Below, piece after piece: positions 23,059 to 35,650 of a stretch of 64,000 bases of DNA. Source of the stretch: Echria macrotheca. Taxonomy: Eukaryota; Ascomycota; Sordariomycetes; Sordariales; Schizotheciaceae. Location of the stretch: contig MU839832.1 of NCBI GenBank assembly GCA_030411725.1, positions 372,001 through 436,000 on the forward strand, given 5' to 3'. The stretch's first letter is position 1, and every line of letters begins with the position of its first letter. The position numbers and the translations under genes were made by a program. The notes beneath the pieces were generated by a model that was not told where the DNA came from, made no database searches, and was given only the letters and a program-made list of their open reading frames with translations.

Positions 23059-26000
23059 CGGGTCCGGGCACACCGCCAGATGCCTGACTGCCAGACCGCC
23101 AGATAGGCCATCACCACTAGATTTTTGCTGTCTGAAGCCCGTTTTCTACTATCGCGTACCCGGAAATCTATTTTTTATAGTATTTTCGTATAAAAGATTT
23201 ATCTCTAACTTAACCGCCACCGCGATCTATCTTACACTGCGCCTTTACTATAACCCTATTACGACTACGCTGCAAGATCTATCAAGTACGCGTTATTTGC
23301 TATTTTATACGTTTTAACCTAAATCTAAGTCCTAAAATATTTATAAAGAAAAATAAGGCAAAAAAACCTTGTGCTGAATCCGCGGTGGATTTGCCGCCGG
23401 TTAAGGCGACTCGATCTAACTCGCGTATTTATCGGCTACGGGTTTTCGATAATAAAAACGATAAGCCCTTTTTCTTAAGTCGGAAAATTATATTAAAAAT
23501 TCCCTCTAAAGCTAGCGGTTTTACTTAATTTAATCCTTTTAATATAACCTTAATAAAGTTTAAATAAATCGTTGTTAAGAAAAAAATTACAATAACCTTT
23601 ATAAGTAAATTAAAATCTCCTTAAAGATTAAAATTAAGCTCCAAAGCTATTATTAATCAACAATATCGGGCTATTATAATTTCGAACGCTAAATCTAAAA
23701 AGTAAGAAAATTAATATAATACTAGTAAGGAAATAAACGGTAAGACTAGTAATAATAATAACGTTATTAAGCTTTTACGGCTAAAACGTTGGAGTCGCTA
23801 TAATTCCTCCGCGTATACGTTACGGTTTAATACTTTTCTAAATACTTACAGTTGTAAAAAGTATTTAAAATCGATTAAAATACGCTTTAATATATCGGTA
23901 ATATAATTTAAAATAGCTTTTTACTATTATCTCCGTAACCCTTTACTATTTTTAACCCCTATAATTTACGAAAAAAATATTAAAGTTAAAACTATAGTAT
24001 TTAATAAAAAGCTTAACTATACCTTTGGAACTAACCTTAAGTTAACAGTTTTTTAGCTTTAAAAATTGATTTTTCTACAGTTAAAGCAACTTCTCAAAAC
24101 TATTAAAATATTTAATAAAGCGTAATTATTCCAAATAAAGATTTCTACCGGGTACTTTACCGCTTCCAAAACAACGTTAAGCTATTAGAATACTATTTTT
24201 ATATCCAAAAATATTAGTTAGTATTTATCTTTTAGTTAATTTCCCAATAATATTATTCTCTAAAGTCTACTTAACTTTAAAAAGCTGTACTATATCAATA
24301 TCAAATATATAGTTACCCTTAACGAAGTTCCTAATCTAATAGCCTAAGCTTTTTAAGCTATATTTATAACGTTAAAAGACTTTTCCCTCCCCGTTTCTTT
24401 TACCGACTTTACCCTTAGATTTTAAATTCTTTCGTTTACTTAAATTGTTATATTAGCTACGCCGGCAATAATTGCAACCGTAGTGACTTTACGGTAGAAA
24501 AACCCTATAAATACCATACTATATTTACTTACTAAACGTTACGCTATAAACCTGGTAAAGAAAGCGGCAAATAGACCTAAATTATATACTATTACGTATA
24601 ATAAGCTAAGCAAATACTAAAGCTATTGCGATAGGAGCTATTGTAAATATTATAGAAGAGGTTTTAAGTTTTAGTGGTGTTTTTTTGAGGATTGATCGAA
24701 ATATTATTTTATTAGTATTGGGGAGATAACGAATTAGGCTAAGGCAATTAAAAGGGAAAATACTATAATAAATAATCCTCCTCGGACCTTATATTAGTAA
24801 TAGTTTTAAAAAGATCTTAGGCTAATTTACAGCAACTTAGCTGCGGATTTAACGAATCCTTATAATTATATTAAAAATAATCGCCCTTTGTTATAAGGTT
24901 AGCGTAATTAAGCTTATTCTTTACCGTTACCGGCTCCTTATAGTATTTATATTATAAATAATAACGGCGTTGGAACCGATTAAAATTAGTGGTTAAATAG
25001 CTAATAAGCTATTTATTCTTTTTAAACCGCGCCGCCTTTAACCGTACTACCTTTAATCTTACCGCCTTTAATTTTATTACTTTTGATCCTACCGCTTTTA
25101 ATCGCATTACGATTAAATTATAATTTTTCTCGATTAATTGTGCTTTTATAGCTTTCTGTATCTGTCTTTAGCCGGCGGATAGACCTAGCGATCCGGTCTT
25201 CTTTACCATTTACTTTACCGCCGAATAAGAACCTTATAGTTCTCCTCGAAAATTTCTTTAAATACTTTAAATACGTTATTAATTTACGGGGTTTAGGTAA
25301 TTTTACCTTATGTAAGGTAGTCAAAAAGATATAGGCGTAGTTAGAAGGTTAAAAACTCGATAAATTAAAAACTATTCTTAATAATTAATTTACTAACTTA
25401 AGCTTACTAATTAATACTGTTAAAGCTCTTAAATATACTGCTAAAGACTTTATTTATATTAAAATAAAAGAATATAAAGATACTTTTGGGGTCCGTTTCT
25501 TTTGAAACCTGCGAGTCCTTTAGTCAAAATATAATACTAATAACAATTTCTAATATCTTTAATTATCTTAAGTCCTTTAATAACGCGGCTAATTAAAATA
25601 ATACTATCCTTTTTAATAAATAATAGCCTATTTAATACCTACCGTCAATAGCAAAAATAAGAAAAGGCTTTATATATAGTAAAAAAGGAGGATAATAGGT
25701 TTATAACTACTTTAAAGGCTAATAAAAAGTTAAAATAATAAGTTTAACGGTATAGATACGTAGTAAATACGGTACGGGAATATTATAGGTCTTTTTTTCC
25801 TATAAATATAAAGTGAAATTTTTTTTATTTCTTTTCCTATAGTAGTTTAATTATACTTTTAGATACTTAAAGATAATTTAAGGTTATTACCACTATACTT
25901 TGCTATATAATTTACTTCCTTATCTTCCTTATACTTAAAAAGTACGTATACGTATTAAAAATACCCCTTTATTACTTCTATACGCTCCCCAATTATTATA

Positions 26001-26087
26001 GCGGTAATATATAAAAACTCTTTAAAGTTTTAATTACTTATCTTATTATTACCCTACTATATATAAACTTACTAAATATTTTTTTTA

Positions 26088-26212
26088 GGTTGCTGAAGTA
26101 TATTTTAATAGAATTGAAGTCCGGTAAATACGGAAAAAGGAACAGTAATAATACACCCGCTTCTTCGCAAAGGATTTATGCCTGAGGACTTTTATACTAT
26201 AATGCGTTATTT
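26088..26212 (-). pseudogene. Fragment of a Tc1/mariner DDE transposase, RIP-mutated
   Basis: Read on the minus strand, this stretch encodes a NA-x-(W)-x-KSPQA segment, then EEAGVLLLFLF, PYLPDFNSIK and a YFSNL-like end. This is the conserved DNA..PYSPDFNPIE block around the second and third acidic residues of Tc1/mariner (DDE_3-type) transposases. Two in-frame stops and several changes (Asp to Asn, Glu to Lys, Pro to Ser) are all explained by C-to-T or G-to-A transitions. The remaining transposase is too decayed to trace by eye. Cut-and-paste activity is lost. Confidence 0.75.
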
Positions 26213-27071
26213 ATAATAAAAACGCTTTAGGGATTCGGGAATAGATTTATTTTAAATAGTAAAAAGTTTTATAATTACTAAACGAAGCTATTAAAAGTTA
26301 TATAACCCTTATAAATAAAAAGATTAAAAACCCCTTTAATAATTACCGTTAATAATAGATAATAGCGATTACCTTTTAATATAATACTATACTTTTATAG
26401 CGTTATATTTATAGGTACTTAATTGGTTTTATGTACGCTATTTCTTCTATTTATACCGGATTTATCGCAAAATATTAATATCTCGGCTAATAACAGCAAG
26501 ATTTTATACAGTTAATTAATTTTAAGGGGCTTATTTTACTATTTAATACGGTATTTTATTTTCTTTTTCGATTAATTTATAAGCTTTAGGTGGCGGGAGA
26601 TTGTTTATATAGATACGTAAAGTTTATATTTAAAGAAAAAATACTTTTAAACTTTGTTAAAATATAAACTTAGTTTTTAAAGAAAAAGGGAAACTATTAC
26701 CTAAGAAGGTAAGTGTTAAATTGTTGCGGGTTTGCTACTAACTTACCTTTTTGTAGAATAGAGTTAGCTTAGTTTGATTAAGTAATAATCGTAACTTTTT
26801 AAACGGCGAGCTGAATATTTTAAAGTTTTTAATATACCGTTGGGTTTAATGTATATAAATATTAGTTTACTGGTTAATAGCTTTAGGTAGCTCCCTAACC
26901 TCTACTATAATAGTGATTATAAACCTTATATTGTAGGTAACGTACTTAATTATCTTTACAGGTTATAGAAGATATACGCGTATTGGAAACTTGAATTTTG
27001 GCTACAAAAACAGTACAAAAATACGTCTCGAAGATGATCGGGTGTCCAAAACAGTAGTGCGCGACCCCTTA

Positions 27072-27120
27072 TTTTAGCGCGTGTGGATCCACACGATCGT
27101 TCGAATGTCACATCACAGCG
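27072..27120 (-). repeat. Right terminal inverted repeat
   Basis: Reverse complement of the left repeat apart from one C/T difference. It carries the same 16-bp palindrome. Weaker inverted similarity (GGGTC..G..CAC) continues for about 15-20 bases inward. Confidence 0.85.
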
Positions 27121-27442
27121 AGTCCAAAATCCAGCCCCGATTGTGGTTGAGCGTCTGCTATTACTCCATCTCATCTAACCGCCGCGACCCCTCTGTTCAT
27201 AAACCACGAGCTTTCTTTTTATCTTGTGTCCTCGCATCTTTACATTGTGGGTTTGATGTGTTTGCGGGCCATTCCAGCCATGAACAGATACAGGACCATA
27301 CTCAACAGGCCGTGACGCGAATCGCCACCCGCAGCCAGCGTCCGCGTGCAAAGGAATAAACGCTAAATACCTACACAGCAGCTCAACTTCACGTATCCCG
27401 CCACCCGCCCACTTCTCCCGATAGCCTCAGGCGGCGGCAGCA
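27121..27442. other. Short region between transposon and RING-finger gene
   Basis: Normal GC content returns immediately after the right inverted repeat. The 322 bases before the ATG at 27443 must hold the promoter and leader of the RING-finger gene. No distinct motif seen. Confidence 0.5.
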
Positions 27443-28919
27443 ATGGCTGACAGCCCCTACGACGACGACCCCTTTCTGGACCAGATATTCGCAGGTACTC
27501 TCAGCCTTTCTGTCGTTATTCATTCTTTGAACCCTTGCCATTATTCGCTTCCGCCACGTTGTTGTTGACCCTAACATTTGCCTCTTATCAAAAGGCCTCC
27601 CCGACTTCGCACCCTCCCACGCGCTTCCACCTTCATTCAGCTCCCCGTTTGCTACCTCTTCCTTTCCACGACTCGGTCCCTCCTTTCCGACAACTGGGTT
27701 CGGACACCTTCTGCCGCCGCTCCCGCCGTTTGGCTCGTGGGCCGTCACAACGCCCAGTCCTGCTCTCAGCTTCGGAGCAGGTTACGGTCCGCTCCGGCCG
27801 GCCCACTCCGCGAACGACAACTCCTCTCGCTTCGCCCCCGGATTTCCTTTGATTTCCAACTCTGCCCCTCAACCTCCCGCCTTACCACCTTTGCTACCTC
27901 CCCAGCAGTCGTTTGGCCTTCCCACCCCAGCGCAATCAACCACAACTCCGACTACGCATACCACGTTTCCACCGCTCCCGACCTTCACGTCGAGCTTCGG
28001 GAACACGTCTCTGGCAGCGAACCGCAACAGCGACGACTTCTATCTCAACCAACTCGCCACCGGCGACTTCTCGAGCCCCTCTACTTTTCCCTCGACCTTC
28101 CGCGACGCGGCCACCACGAGGGCGAGCCCATCCGCCAGGTCGAGTTCTTCGAGAAACACAGTAGCTCAACCGAGCAACAACAACGCCGACGCCGAACGCG
28201 TCGTCCCCTCCTCCTCACGAATACCTGACGAAATCGACAACAACATGCCCGCCTCGCCTCCATTAACGAATGCAGGCGAGCCGAGAATGCCAAGCCGATT
28301 ACACCAGAACAGAAGACGGCCGGCGGCGAGTGTCTCCCGGTCCGCCATCCCGTCGCAAATTATGGACGTTGACGGCCTCACCTTCCCTACTTCCTCGTTC
28401 TCGCGGCCACAGAACGTGGCTTCCCAATCAATACCAAACAGCACCTCGGGAGGAAGCGGTGTCGCAAGGAAAAGGAAACGCAGCGAAGACCCCTTCAAGC
28501 TCGAGGATAGTCCCGGCCTTTATGGCGAGACGATAAATCTAGTGGATACAGACGAGGTACCCGCGGCGAAGAAGCTCAAGAAGTCGGCAGACGAGATTCG
28601 GCTGGGGGCGTTTCAGTGTGTGATTTGCATGGACGACGTCACAGACCTGACTGTCACCCACTGCGGTATGTAATTTTTTTTTTTTTTTCCTTTCTTCCTA
28701 TTTCCAACGCTGACAAAAAAAAAAATAGGCCACGTATTCTGCGGCGAATGTCTACACACTGCCCTCACCATGGACCAGTCAAAAAAGATATGTCCCATCT
28801 GTCGGCAAAAGATTGACCCCAAGCCGGCCAGCGGCAAGTTTGGTGTCCGAGCGAGGGGGTTTTATGATCTCAAGCTCAAGGTGGCTGTCCGTAAAACGCT
28901 GGGACAGCCGACTGGCTGA
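27443..28919 (+). CDS. C-terminal RING-finger protein, probable SUMO-targeted E3 ubiquitin ligase
   Basis: Predicted 437-aa protein from exons 27443-27494, 27595-28665 and 28729-28919 (introns 100 and 63 bp). The start gives MADSPYDDDPFLDQIFAG, and exon 2 stays open upstream to its acceptor, confirming the join. The N-terminal 350 residues are Pro/Ser/Phe-rich and disordered, with a KRKR nuclear-type signal at about 305. GETINLVDTDE at about 328-338 is a hydrophobic core followed by acids, as in SUMO-interaction motifs. The RING follows as C-V-I-C, CGHVFCGEC and CPIC (C3HC4), with intron 2 inside it. The order of disordered region, SIM-like motif and terminal RING matches Slx8/RNF4-type ligases, which ubiquitinate sumoylated proteins in genome maintenance. 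That assignment is inferred; an unrelated RING ligase is possible. Confidence 0.85.
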
Positions 28920-30342
28920 TTTTTTTTCTCTGAGACTTATCTAATGAAACTCATGAACGTGTCAGCTGTGGTTTTGGTGGGGCGGCTCTCTGTGAATTTC
29001 TTTTTTTGATTCTGTAACTTCTTGGGGGTTGGCTGTTTGGCGGTTCTTTTCGTTCATCTTTGGAAGCACCACCTGCTGCCACGGTGGAGTTCGGACAGAC
29101 AGACAGACAGACAGGCAGTACCTAACTGCCTCGTGGTGGTGAAGTAACTGCTGCTGCTGCTGCTGCTGCTTAACATGGGCGGTTCAAATTCAACGGAGTA
29201 ACGGTGGGATGAGATATGAGGGGAATGAAGCGAATGAAAGGGGGCATGGCATAGGCATCGGCATAGGCATCGGGATGCGGGCGGTGGTCATTTGTTTTTT
29301 TCTCTGCTTTCTCTATGAAGTCTTCCCTGGGATGGCGGATGGTACCTAGTGAGGTCTGGTCTGGTCACGGTCACGGTCACGGTCACGGTCACGGTCAACA
29401 TTCAACGGGAGGCATCGGTCATGGTCATGGTTCATGGTCTACGAGGCGTGGCGGAGCGGGGCGGGACGGGGCATTATAGACTTGGGATTCGTTCGGAACG
29501 GAATGAATGGAACGGAACGGAGCAGCGGGCTGGCTGTTTTGCTTTTCTTTTTCTTTTCTTCTTTTCGATTTGATTTGTATTATGGGTTACGGTTTATTAT
29601 CTTAGATACCCCCCGCGAAAGTTGAGAGCGTAATTCACACACTGATACAGCTAGGTCCCTTTTGGTCTGTTGTCTCTTGACTTGGTGAGTGATGGTGTGA
29701 GTATGTGTGTGAACGTAAGTTGCTGGGTGATGGGTTCAGTATATGGTGAAAGTGAAGGTGAAAATTGATTGGGTTTGGTATGTCTATCTATGAACTCGAC
29801 TCTATGGACTCTACGGCTCCTATTTGGAGTAGTTAGTAACCATGACGAGTCTTGCTGTCGAGGTAAGAAAGTTCCAAGGTAAGAAGTCGTAAACCATTAA
29901 GCTCTCCATTGCCAGGCAGGGTAAATAAGTAAGGTAAGCAAGTAGGTGGAGAGTACCTTAGTGAACAGCGTCCCAAGTCTAGGAACTTGTAACACCCCCA
30001 ACCCCACGAAGACGACTCGGAGATATCTCACGGCAGGCTAGGTTCACGATATACCATATACCGTGTAGAATGCTTCAAACCATATTGCAATGTGGTATTT
30101 CAGTTCCCGTCCCCGTCCCCCACTCACTGCCGTCCCAGGCATGATGACATTTCTTTTGGTTGGTATTGGTATAATACACAGTAACACACTGCTGCTGAGC
30201 CTCCCCACTTCGTGCTCTACACGCCAGCCCTTGCTTCCTCGGTCAATACGGAGCAGAGCCAGTCCGCATTTCCCATCGAACCCATATGCACATGCTACCA
30301 GAACGATATGCCCTTCCATCCCTCGCTCTCTCCACATCACCA
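28920..30342. other. Convergent intergenic region rich in simple repeats
   Basis: It lies between the 3' ends of the RING gene and NUP192. No gene recognised. GT- and GGTAAG-rich stretches occur at 29650-29960. Confidence 0.5.
29094..29398. repeat. Cluster of microsatellites
   Basis: Three simple repeats lie within 305 bp: a GACA tetranucleotide run at 29094-29114, seven CTG triplets at 29148-29168, and nearly six copies of the hexamer GGTCAC at 29363-29398. A GGCATAGGCATC duplication lies at about 29246-29272. All are non-coding. Confidence 0.85.
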
Positions 30343-33300
30343 CTAGTGGAATAACGTCCCCCCAGGCCGTGGCTTCTCCGCCGCCGGTAGTTGCTCGTCC
30401 TCAAACTATCATCATCGTTAGCATCACACCAGTCAGAGAATACCGACGAAAAAAAACATACCTCCAAAAACCCAGTCGCCGTAATCAAAAGCATAAACGC
30501 CTCGGCGAGCTCCTCGATCCGCTCCTCCAACCGCTCCCTCGCCTCCTCCCACTTCTTATCCTTCCCCCCCAGTACACTTTCCTTGTTCTTGGAAGAACTC
30601 CCCACAGCCCCAATGCCAGCACTCCGCTTCAGGGCATGCACCACCAGCCCGCGATGCTGCGTAAGGAACCGCCTCCCCTGAATGACATTGTGCGCGCCGC
30701 GAGCCATAACAGCGGCGGAGACAATCCTCGCCAGCGCCACCAACAAAGCATAATGCCGCTCGAGCGCCGCCACATCCGCCGCGTCCATCTCGAGCTCCGG
30801 GTCGGCCGCGAACACGCCCGACATGTCGAGCGCGCGGAACAAGTTCGCCTGCACGACGTACTTGGCGCCCTGACGCGTCTGGCACAGCTGGAGCAGCAGC
30901 GCGAGTTTCGCGCGGACATACTGCTCGGCCGCCTTATCTTCGCCGGCCAGAATGACCAGCCACTCCTGCAGGATCGTCCGGAGACTGTCGACCAGCACGC
31001 CGACGAAATTGAGCCGGTTGAGCGCCTCGACCACGTGCATGTCGTCGTCGGCGCGACCGAGCCGCACGAGCGCGCCGAGCAGGATCATGGCCGACGTCTG
31101 GCACAGCGCGTCGCTGCCGTAGGCGTCGTCGCAAATGACATTGAACAAACGGTCGCCGTGCGCGTGGATTGCTTTCAGCGTGCGCTGGCGCGCCACCGTC
31201 TCGCTGAGGTGTCGCTTCGCCGGCCCCAGGGCCGCCGCGGCCCTGTCGACCACGCCCGTCAGGTAGCGATAGCAGATGCTATACCACAGCGCGCGCAGCT
31301 CGGCGCTGCCGGTCCACTTGCAGACCGAGTCGAGGCACAGCTGGAACAGCTGGAAGAGCTTGTCGCTCATCAGGTTGCCCATCGTGTACGAGTCCTTATC
31401 CAGCCCATCCGCACCGTTGTCCAGGCCGTCTGTAGTCTTCTCCCTGTCCATGTCGAGCTTGAAAAGCAAAACCTTGGCTACGCGCGCGAGTTCATATGCC
31501 TCGGCCGCACTAAGGGCACTGTACGCCTCGAGACTGGGCAGGAGGGCCTGCAGGGCCTGGAGCAGAAAAGCCATCTTGGCGGTGCCCTTGTAGTCGCTGG
31601 TCTCAAACATGACAAGCAAGAGGCTGGACCACGCCTTGAGCAGCTTCAACCTCGAGGCCATGTACTGTTTCTGCCGATTGGAGAAGACAAGGTAATCCAC
31701 GAGTAGCTGTTCCTCTGTCATTATCGCCTGGATAACCTCCCGCGATACTATCTCTTGTCTTCTCGTCTGCTCGTTTCGCTTCAGAGCAAGAACCTCCTGG
31801 ACCTTCCTGGTATCATATTGCAAGCCGGCATCTGGGTCCTGTGTCGCGCATGCCGTCAAGTCGAGATCTTTATAGTACTCAAACTGTGGCACATCTACGT
31901 CCCATCGCCCGTCCATATTCAGGAAATCGAAAAAGTCAAAGACGCTGGGGATCTGCAGCGTCTCGTCGCTCTCGGCCTTGATTTGGCCGTTCAGCGCGTC
32001 GAATATCTGTCTCTTGATCGTCGGGATGCGCCTCTGGGACACGCTGCATAGCTCCTTGCTGATGTACTCGAAAACGATGGCCCGGGCCGAGAGGAAGTTG
32101 ATATAAGAAACGGCGGCCTCGCTCAAGGGAAACTCGGGGGCCGACATATCCTCGCCGTCCCAGGCGAGCCCCGGCTGGATCTGCGTCTCTCGGAGGAGCA
32201 TATGAAACAGAAAATTCGTTTCCCTGAGCTCTTCCATGACCAAGCGGGCCGAAAGCGGCGACGACCAGAGAACCTGGAAGACGCGAAGAATGCGATACCT
32301 CAGGGCCACCAGGAAGCCGCGGACTCCTCTCTCCTCTTCATAGACCGACAGGGGAATGAGCGCGGTGAGCAGCTTGTGGAACAGCGATTTTTGGGAGTCA
32401 AATGCGCCCCGCGGTTCGACGCTAAGCGCGTCGAGCTTGCACTGAAAGCCGAGGAGAAGATGGGCTATCGTCGGCCTGTCGGGCGACGCCTTCAGGCACT
32501 CGTACAAAAAGTCAAGAATGAAAATCTTGATCGAGTAGTTGGGCGCCTCGGCTTCCATGAATGGGTCGAGCGGCGCCGATATCTCGCCCGACAGGGTGTT
32601 GGCGATGGCCTCGTTCTCCCCGTTCTTCTCCAGCTGCACGATAGCTTTGTTGCGATGCCCATGACCACCGGCTTCCGGGCTCCAGGCCGAGATGATCTTG
32701 GGAGACGTCGAAATCTTCTCGAGCAGCTTCAAGCACGCCACAGTTAGCTCCGGATTCCCCAGGGCGCACAGCCGACCCAAGTCCACCACCAGGCTCAAAT
32801 GGTTCATGAGGCCCTCTTCGAGCGATCCGAACGCCGAATGCGGTATGGGCCTTCTCCGTGTCTTCGGTCGCTGCGCAATCACCGGCCGCACCAGATGCAG
32901 GTAGGTGTCCTGGAGCTCGAGGACCTTGAGCGTCACCTCGACGGCGCGAAGGATACTCTCGATGACGAGAGATCCCGGCCTGGCCATGCTCAGTACGCGG
33001 GGATCCTCGTGGATGGTCGCCATGATGCCGCTGATCACCTTCTCTTGAAACATCCACTCCATCACCCGGCCGAAGGGATGCAGGCAGACGTAGGTTTCCA
33101 GGTCTCTCGTGCCGATGGCTTCGTCAATGTTGACGTTGGTCTGATTACCGAGCACTATCAGGTCCTCGTTGAAGGTAGCGAGACAGGTCAGGGCAAATTC
33201 CAGACAGCTGAGACGAAACATCCGGAGTTGCGTGAGGTCGGTAGTGTCCTTGATCTTTGATGAGAAGATGTTGCCGAAGACGAAATCGACGTACGCATCC

Positions 33301-35650
33301 ACGCCTCTGGGCCAGCCGTCAGCGGCCAGTCTCTCGGGGAAGGGTAGGCTGTCGTTCAGCCCTCGATCCCCCTCTGGCTGTTGCATCAGCGCCGTAAGCA
33401 GCCGGACGAGGGCATACGGCTGTTCGAAGCCGTTGCTGAACTCGTTCAATGCCGCATCTATCTGGACGTCCGCGCTGCTTCTTTCAAGATTAACTTGACC
33501 AAGGCTGTGGAATAGTCCATGGCGCCCCATCAACACCTCCTCAAATTTTTCAAATATCCAATCGTTTCCTTTTTGAGAGTTTCCCGTCCCCAATTCCCTC
33601 AAGGCATCGAAGACACAGGCCCGCAGCCGAGGTGGAATTAGACCGGAAGCCAATCTGCACACTATTTTCAAGACCTTCCCTTCGTCGGACCACAGCATTT
33701 TTTCACGAGCAGCCTCGCTCTGCCCACTGACCTTTGCGATCAGCCGCAAGTAGCATTCCAGCATCATTGCCGCCTCAGGTTCGGTTTCGGCTGGGTCACT
33801 AGGCGCCTTGGCCGGGGCGCGATGGATATTGGCTTGCGCTGGATTCGGCCGTTCGCAAACCTTTTTCGACCACCAAACCAGCTCGTTCAAGATCATATCC
33901 CACGTCAGGGTCTGGGTCCGCCGCATCTTCCCGGAGGAGTGGTGCCCCTCGTCGAGCAAAAACATGTGCGCGGCCGTCGCACACTCGTCGTTGCCCGAGA
34001 GGGCTTGGAGCATCTCGCAAAAGGTGCTGACGAGGGGGGTGGACGCTCTACGAGAAGCCCACTGCAGGAAACCCGCGAGGTTGCTCTCCGGGTCTTCCCA
34101 GAATGACATGGCTGCGTCGGGGCGGCCTTCGTAGGTATATGCTATTATCATCAATAGCCGTTCCAAGTCGAAGTCCTGCTCGTCACCGAAGTTGAGCGTG
34201 CGTTGCTGATCCTCGTCCAGCCTGAGCTTGCGGAGGACGTCTGGCAGGTTAGTGATGGCCGAGTCGATGAAGACCTCGAGATGCGCCACTAGACTGTTCT
34301 GAAAGAATTCGTCGAACGGATACTGGAAGTCGGAAGCGAGCGGCATAGATTTCCTTTGGATCCATTGCCGTATCGCCTGTCGAGTGGGATCCTGCCACTC
34401 CTGAGCTCTGCAGTCGGCGACAGCGGATAGAATGAATTCAAAGGCGCCATCCTTCAACGCCTCGAAGAACTGTTCGGTCCTCTGCTTATCTTCTTGGTCC
34501 ATGTCGATAGCCGGATCGCTCAAGACGGGCGCGTCATCGAGAAACCAGCCACTGTACTCGGCAATCCACCAGGCCCTAACCGCAGCACGCAGACTAGGTA
34601 TGGTCCAGGCTTCGTCGTCCGATGGATTGCAGATAATTTTATTAACTTTGCGCGAGTCCTCAAATGTTACCATGCCACCGGCGCCCGTGTAGACCGAGAT
34701 AAAGGCGCCCAGGGGGACGAGAAGGTGAACTATCTGCCGTTAGCCTCGCCCATCTGCCGTGACTGTAGATACATACTGAGAAGATGGTCGTATTTATCAG
34801 CCCGCTTAAGCCACTCGATAAGATCCTTAAACTCATCAATGGTAGTGAGCTGTGCCTCGACTGCCGACGAGAGTATCACGGCCAGCAGCTCGTGCTGCTC
34901 CACCAGACTGACCCTCGCAAACTCGTACACCTCTGCATCCTCGCCAATCTTGCTGAGCAAGCTGGCCTGGGCGAGCAGACTCTTGGCCGTCATCCTCTGG
35001 CCGATGGCCTGCAGCGTCTGCCGCACCGAGACCATGGCGTCCATGCACCTGATCGGGAACTTATCCTTAGTATCTGTCCCGGGCGCCCCGATTTGGTAGA
35101 CGGTTAGCGCCACCATGTCTCCAAAAGCATCCCGCATCCCGTCCTCCAGGTCTTCGTCGCCCGCGATCTCGATCATCAGGCGCATGCAGTCCAGCAGGAA
35201 CCGCCTCTCCTGGTGGAACCGCATCACACCGCACGCCCACAGCGGACGCCCATAGACCTCGTGATCGCCCTCGGCCGCGGCATCGAGCAGTAATCGGGCG
35301 GCTTCGAGCTCGTCCAGATCGAGCTCCTCGGCCACCTTGAGCGCGTCGTCGACGAATTCGCTATTGATTTCGTATTCCTCCTCCCCATTTTCGCCGAGAG
35401 CAATCTTCCCTACACCCGTCTCCCAGTCAGTCATGCACTTGTTCTCCTGCCGTAGCTCAGACTCACCGGCGCCAAGCTTCCTCCTGCTTTCCTGGTCGCG
35501 CTTCTTCTTGTCGAGGAAGCGCCGAAAGGTCTTTGTGTTCTCGGCGAGCAGCTCCTCCAGTGTCTGCACATCCTCGAAGCGGTGTTGACGAAAGGCGAGA
35601 AGCTCGCAATGAAGGGCCTGGAGAGCCTCGAGAGCGCGTAGCCCCGACAT
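30343..35650 (-). CDS. NUP192: Nucleoporin NUP192 (inner-ring scaffold of the nuclear pore)
   Basis: Large alpha-helical scaffold of the nuclear pore inner ring, homologue of vertebrate NUP205. Exons are 35650-34777, 34729-30462 and 30405-30343; introns are 47 and 56 bp. The first intron (GTATGT..GGCTAACGG..ATAG) is small and, if retained, leads to a stop; splicing gives the joined helix KYDHLLIHLLVPLGAF. The last exon adds only 20 residues (FEDEQLPAAE onward). Total 1734 aa, close to the roughly 1750 aa of Sordariomycete NUP192. The protein is helical throughout with acidic loops and no FG repeats, as expected. Start at 35650 (MSGLRALEALQALHCELLAF) fits the conserved N-terminus. PDA1 lies 0.7 kb upstream on the same strand; the two are not functionally linked. 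Confidence 0.92.

Larger units (their letters stand above)
23010..27120. mobile_element. RIP-degraded DNA transposon (Tc1/mariner-like) with 49-bp terminal inverted repeats
   Basis: The block from about 23130 to 27000 is very AT-rich, TA-rich and poor in CA/TG dinucleotides, the signature of RIP (C-to-T changes favouring CpA). Its outer limits are 49-bp inverted repeats at 23010-23058 and 27072-27120 that match at 48 of 49 positions; the single difference is a C/T transition. A decayed DDE transposase fragment lies on the minus strand near 26.1-26.2 kb. At 4.1 kb the element is larger than most Tc1/mariner transposons, so it may carry extra sequence or be nested. No target-site duplication is evident directly outside the repeats. 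No intact gene remains. Confidence 0.8.

Noticed and set aside
25118..25324. 68-codon minus-strand frame in the AT-rich block
   Set aside because: Lys/Arg/Ile-rich translation inside RIP-mutated DNA; too short and too altered to call a gene.
23001..27130. Target-site duplication flanking the transposon
   Set aside because: Bases just outside the two inverted repeats (GTTGC and AGTCC) do not match, so no duplication is claimed.
30090..31706. 538-codon open frame on the plus strand
   Set aside because: It lies antisense to the NUP192 coding exon and its translation is repetitive Leu/Gln/Arg/His; it is a shadow of the GC-rich real gene.
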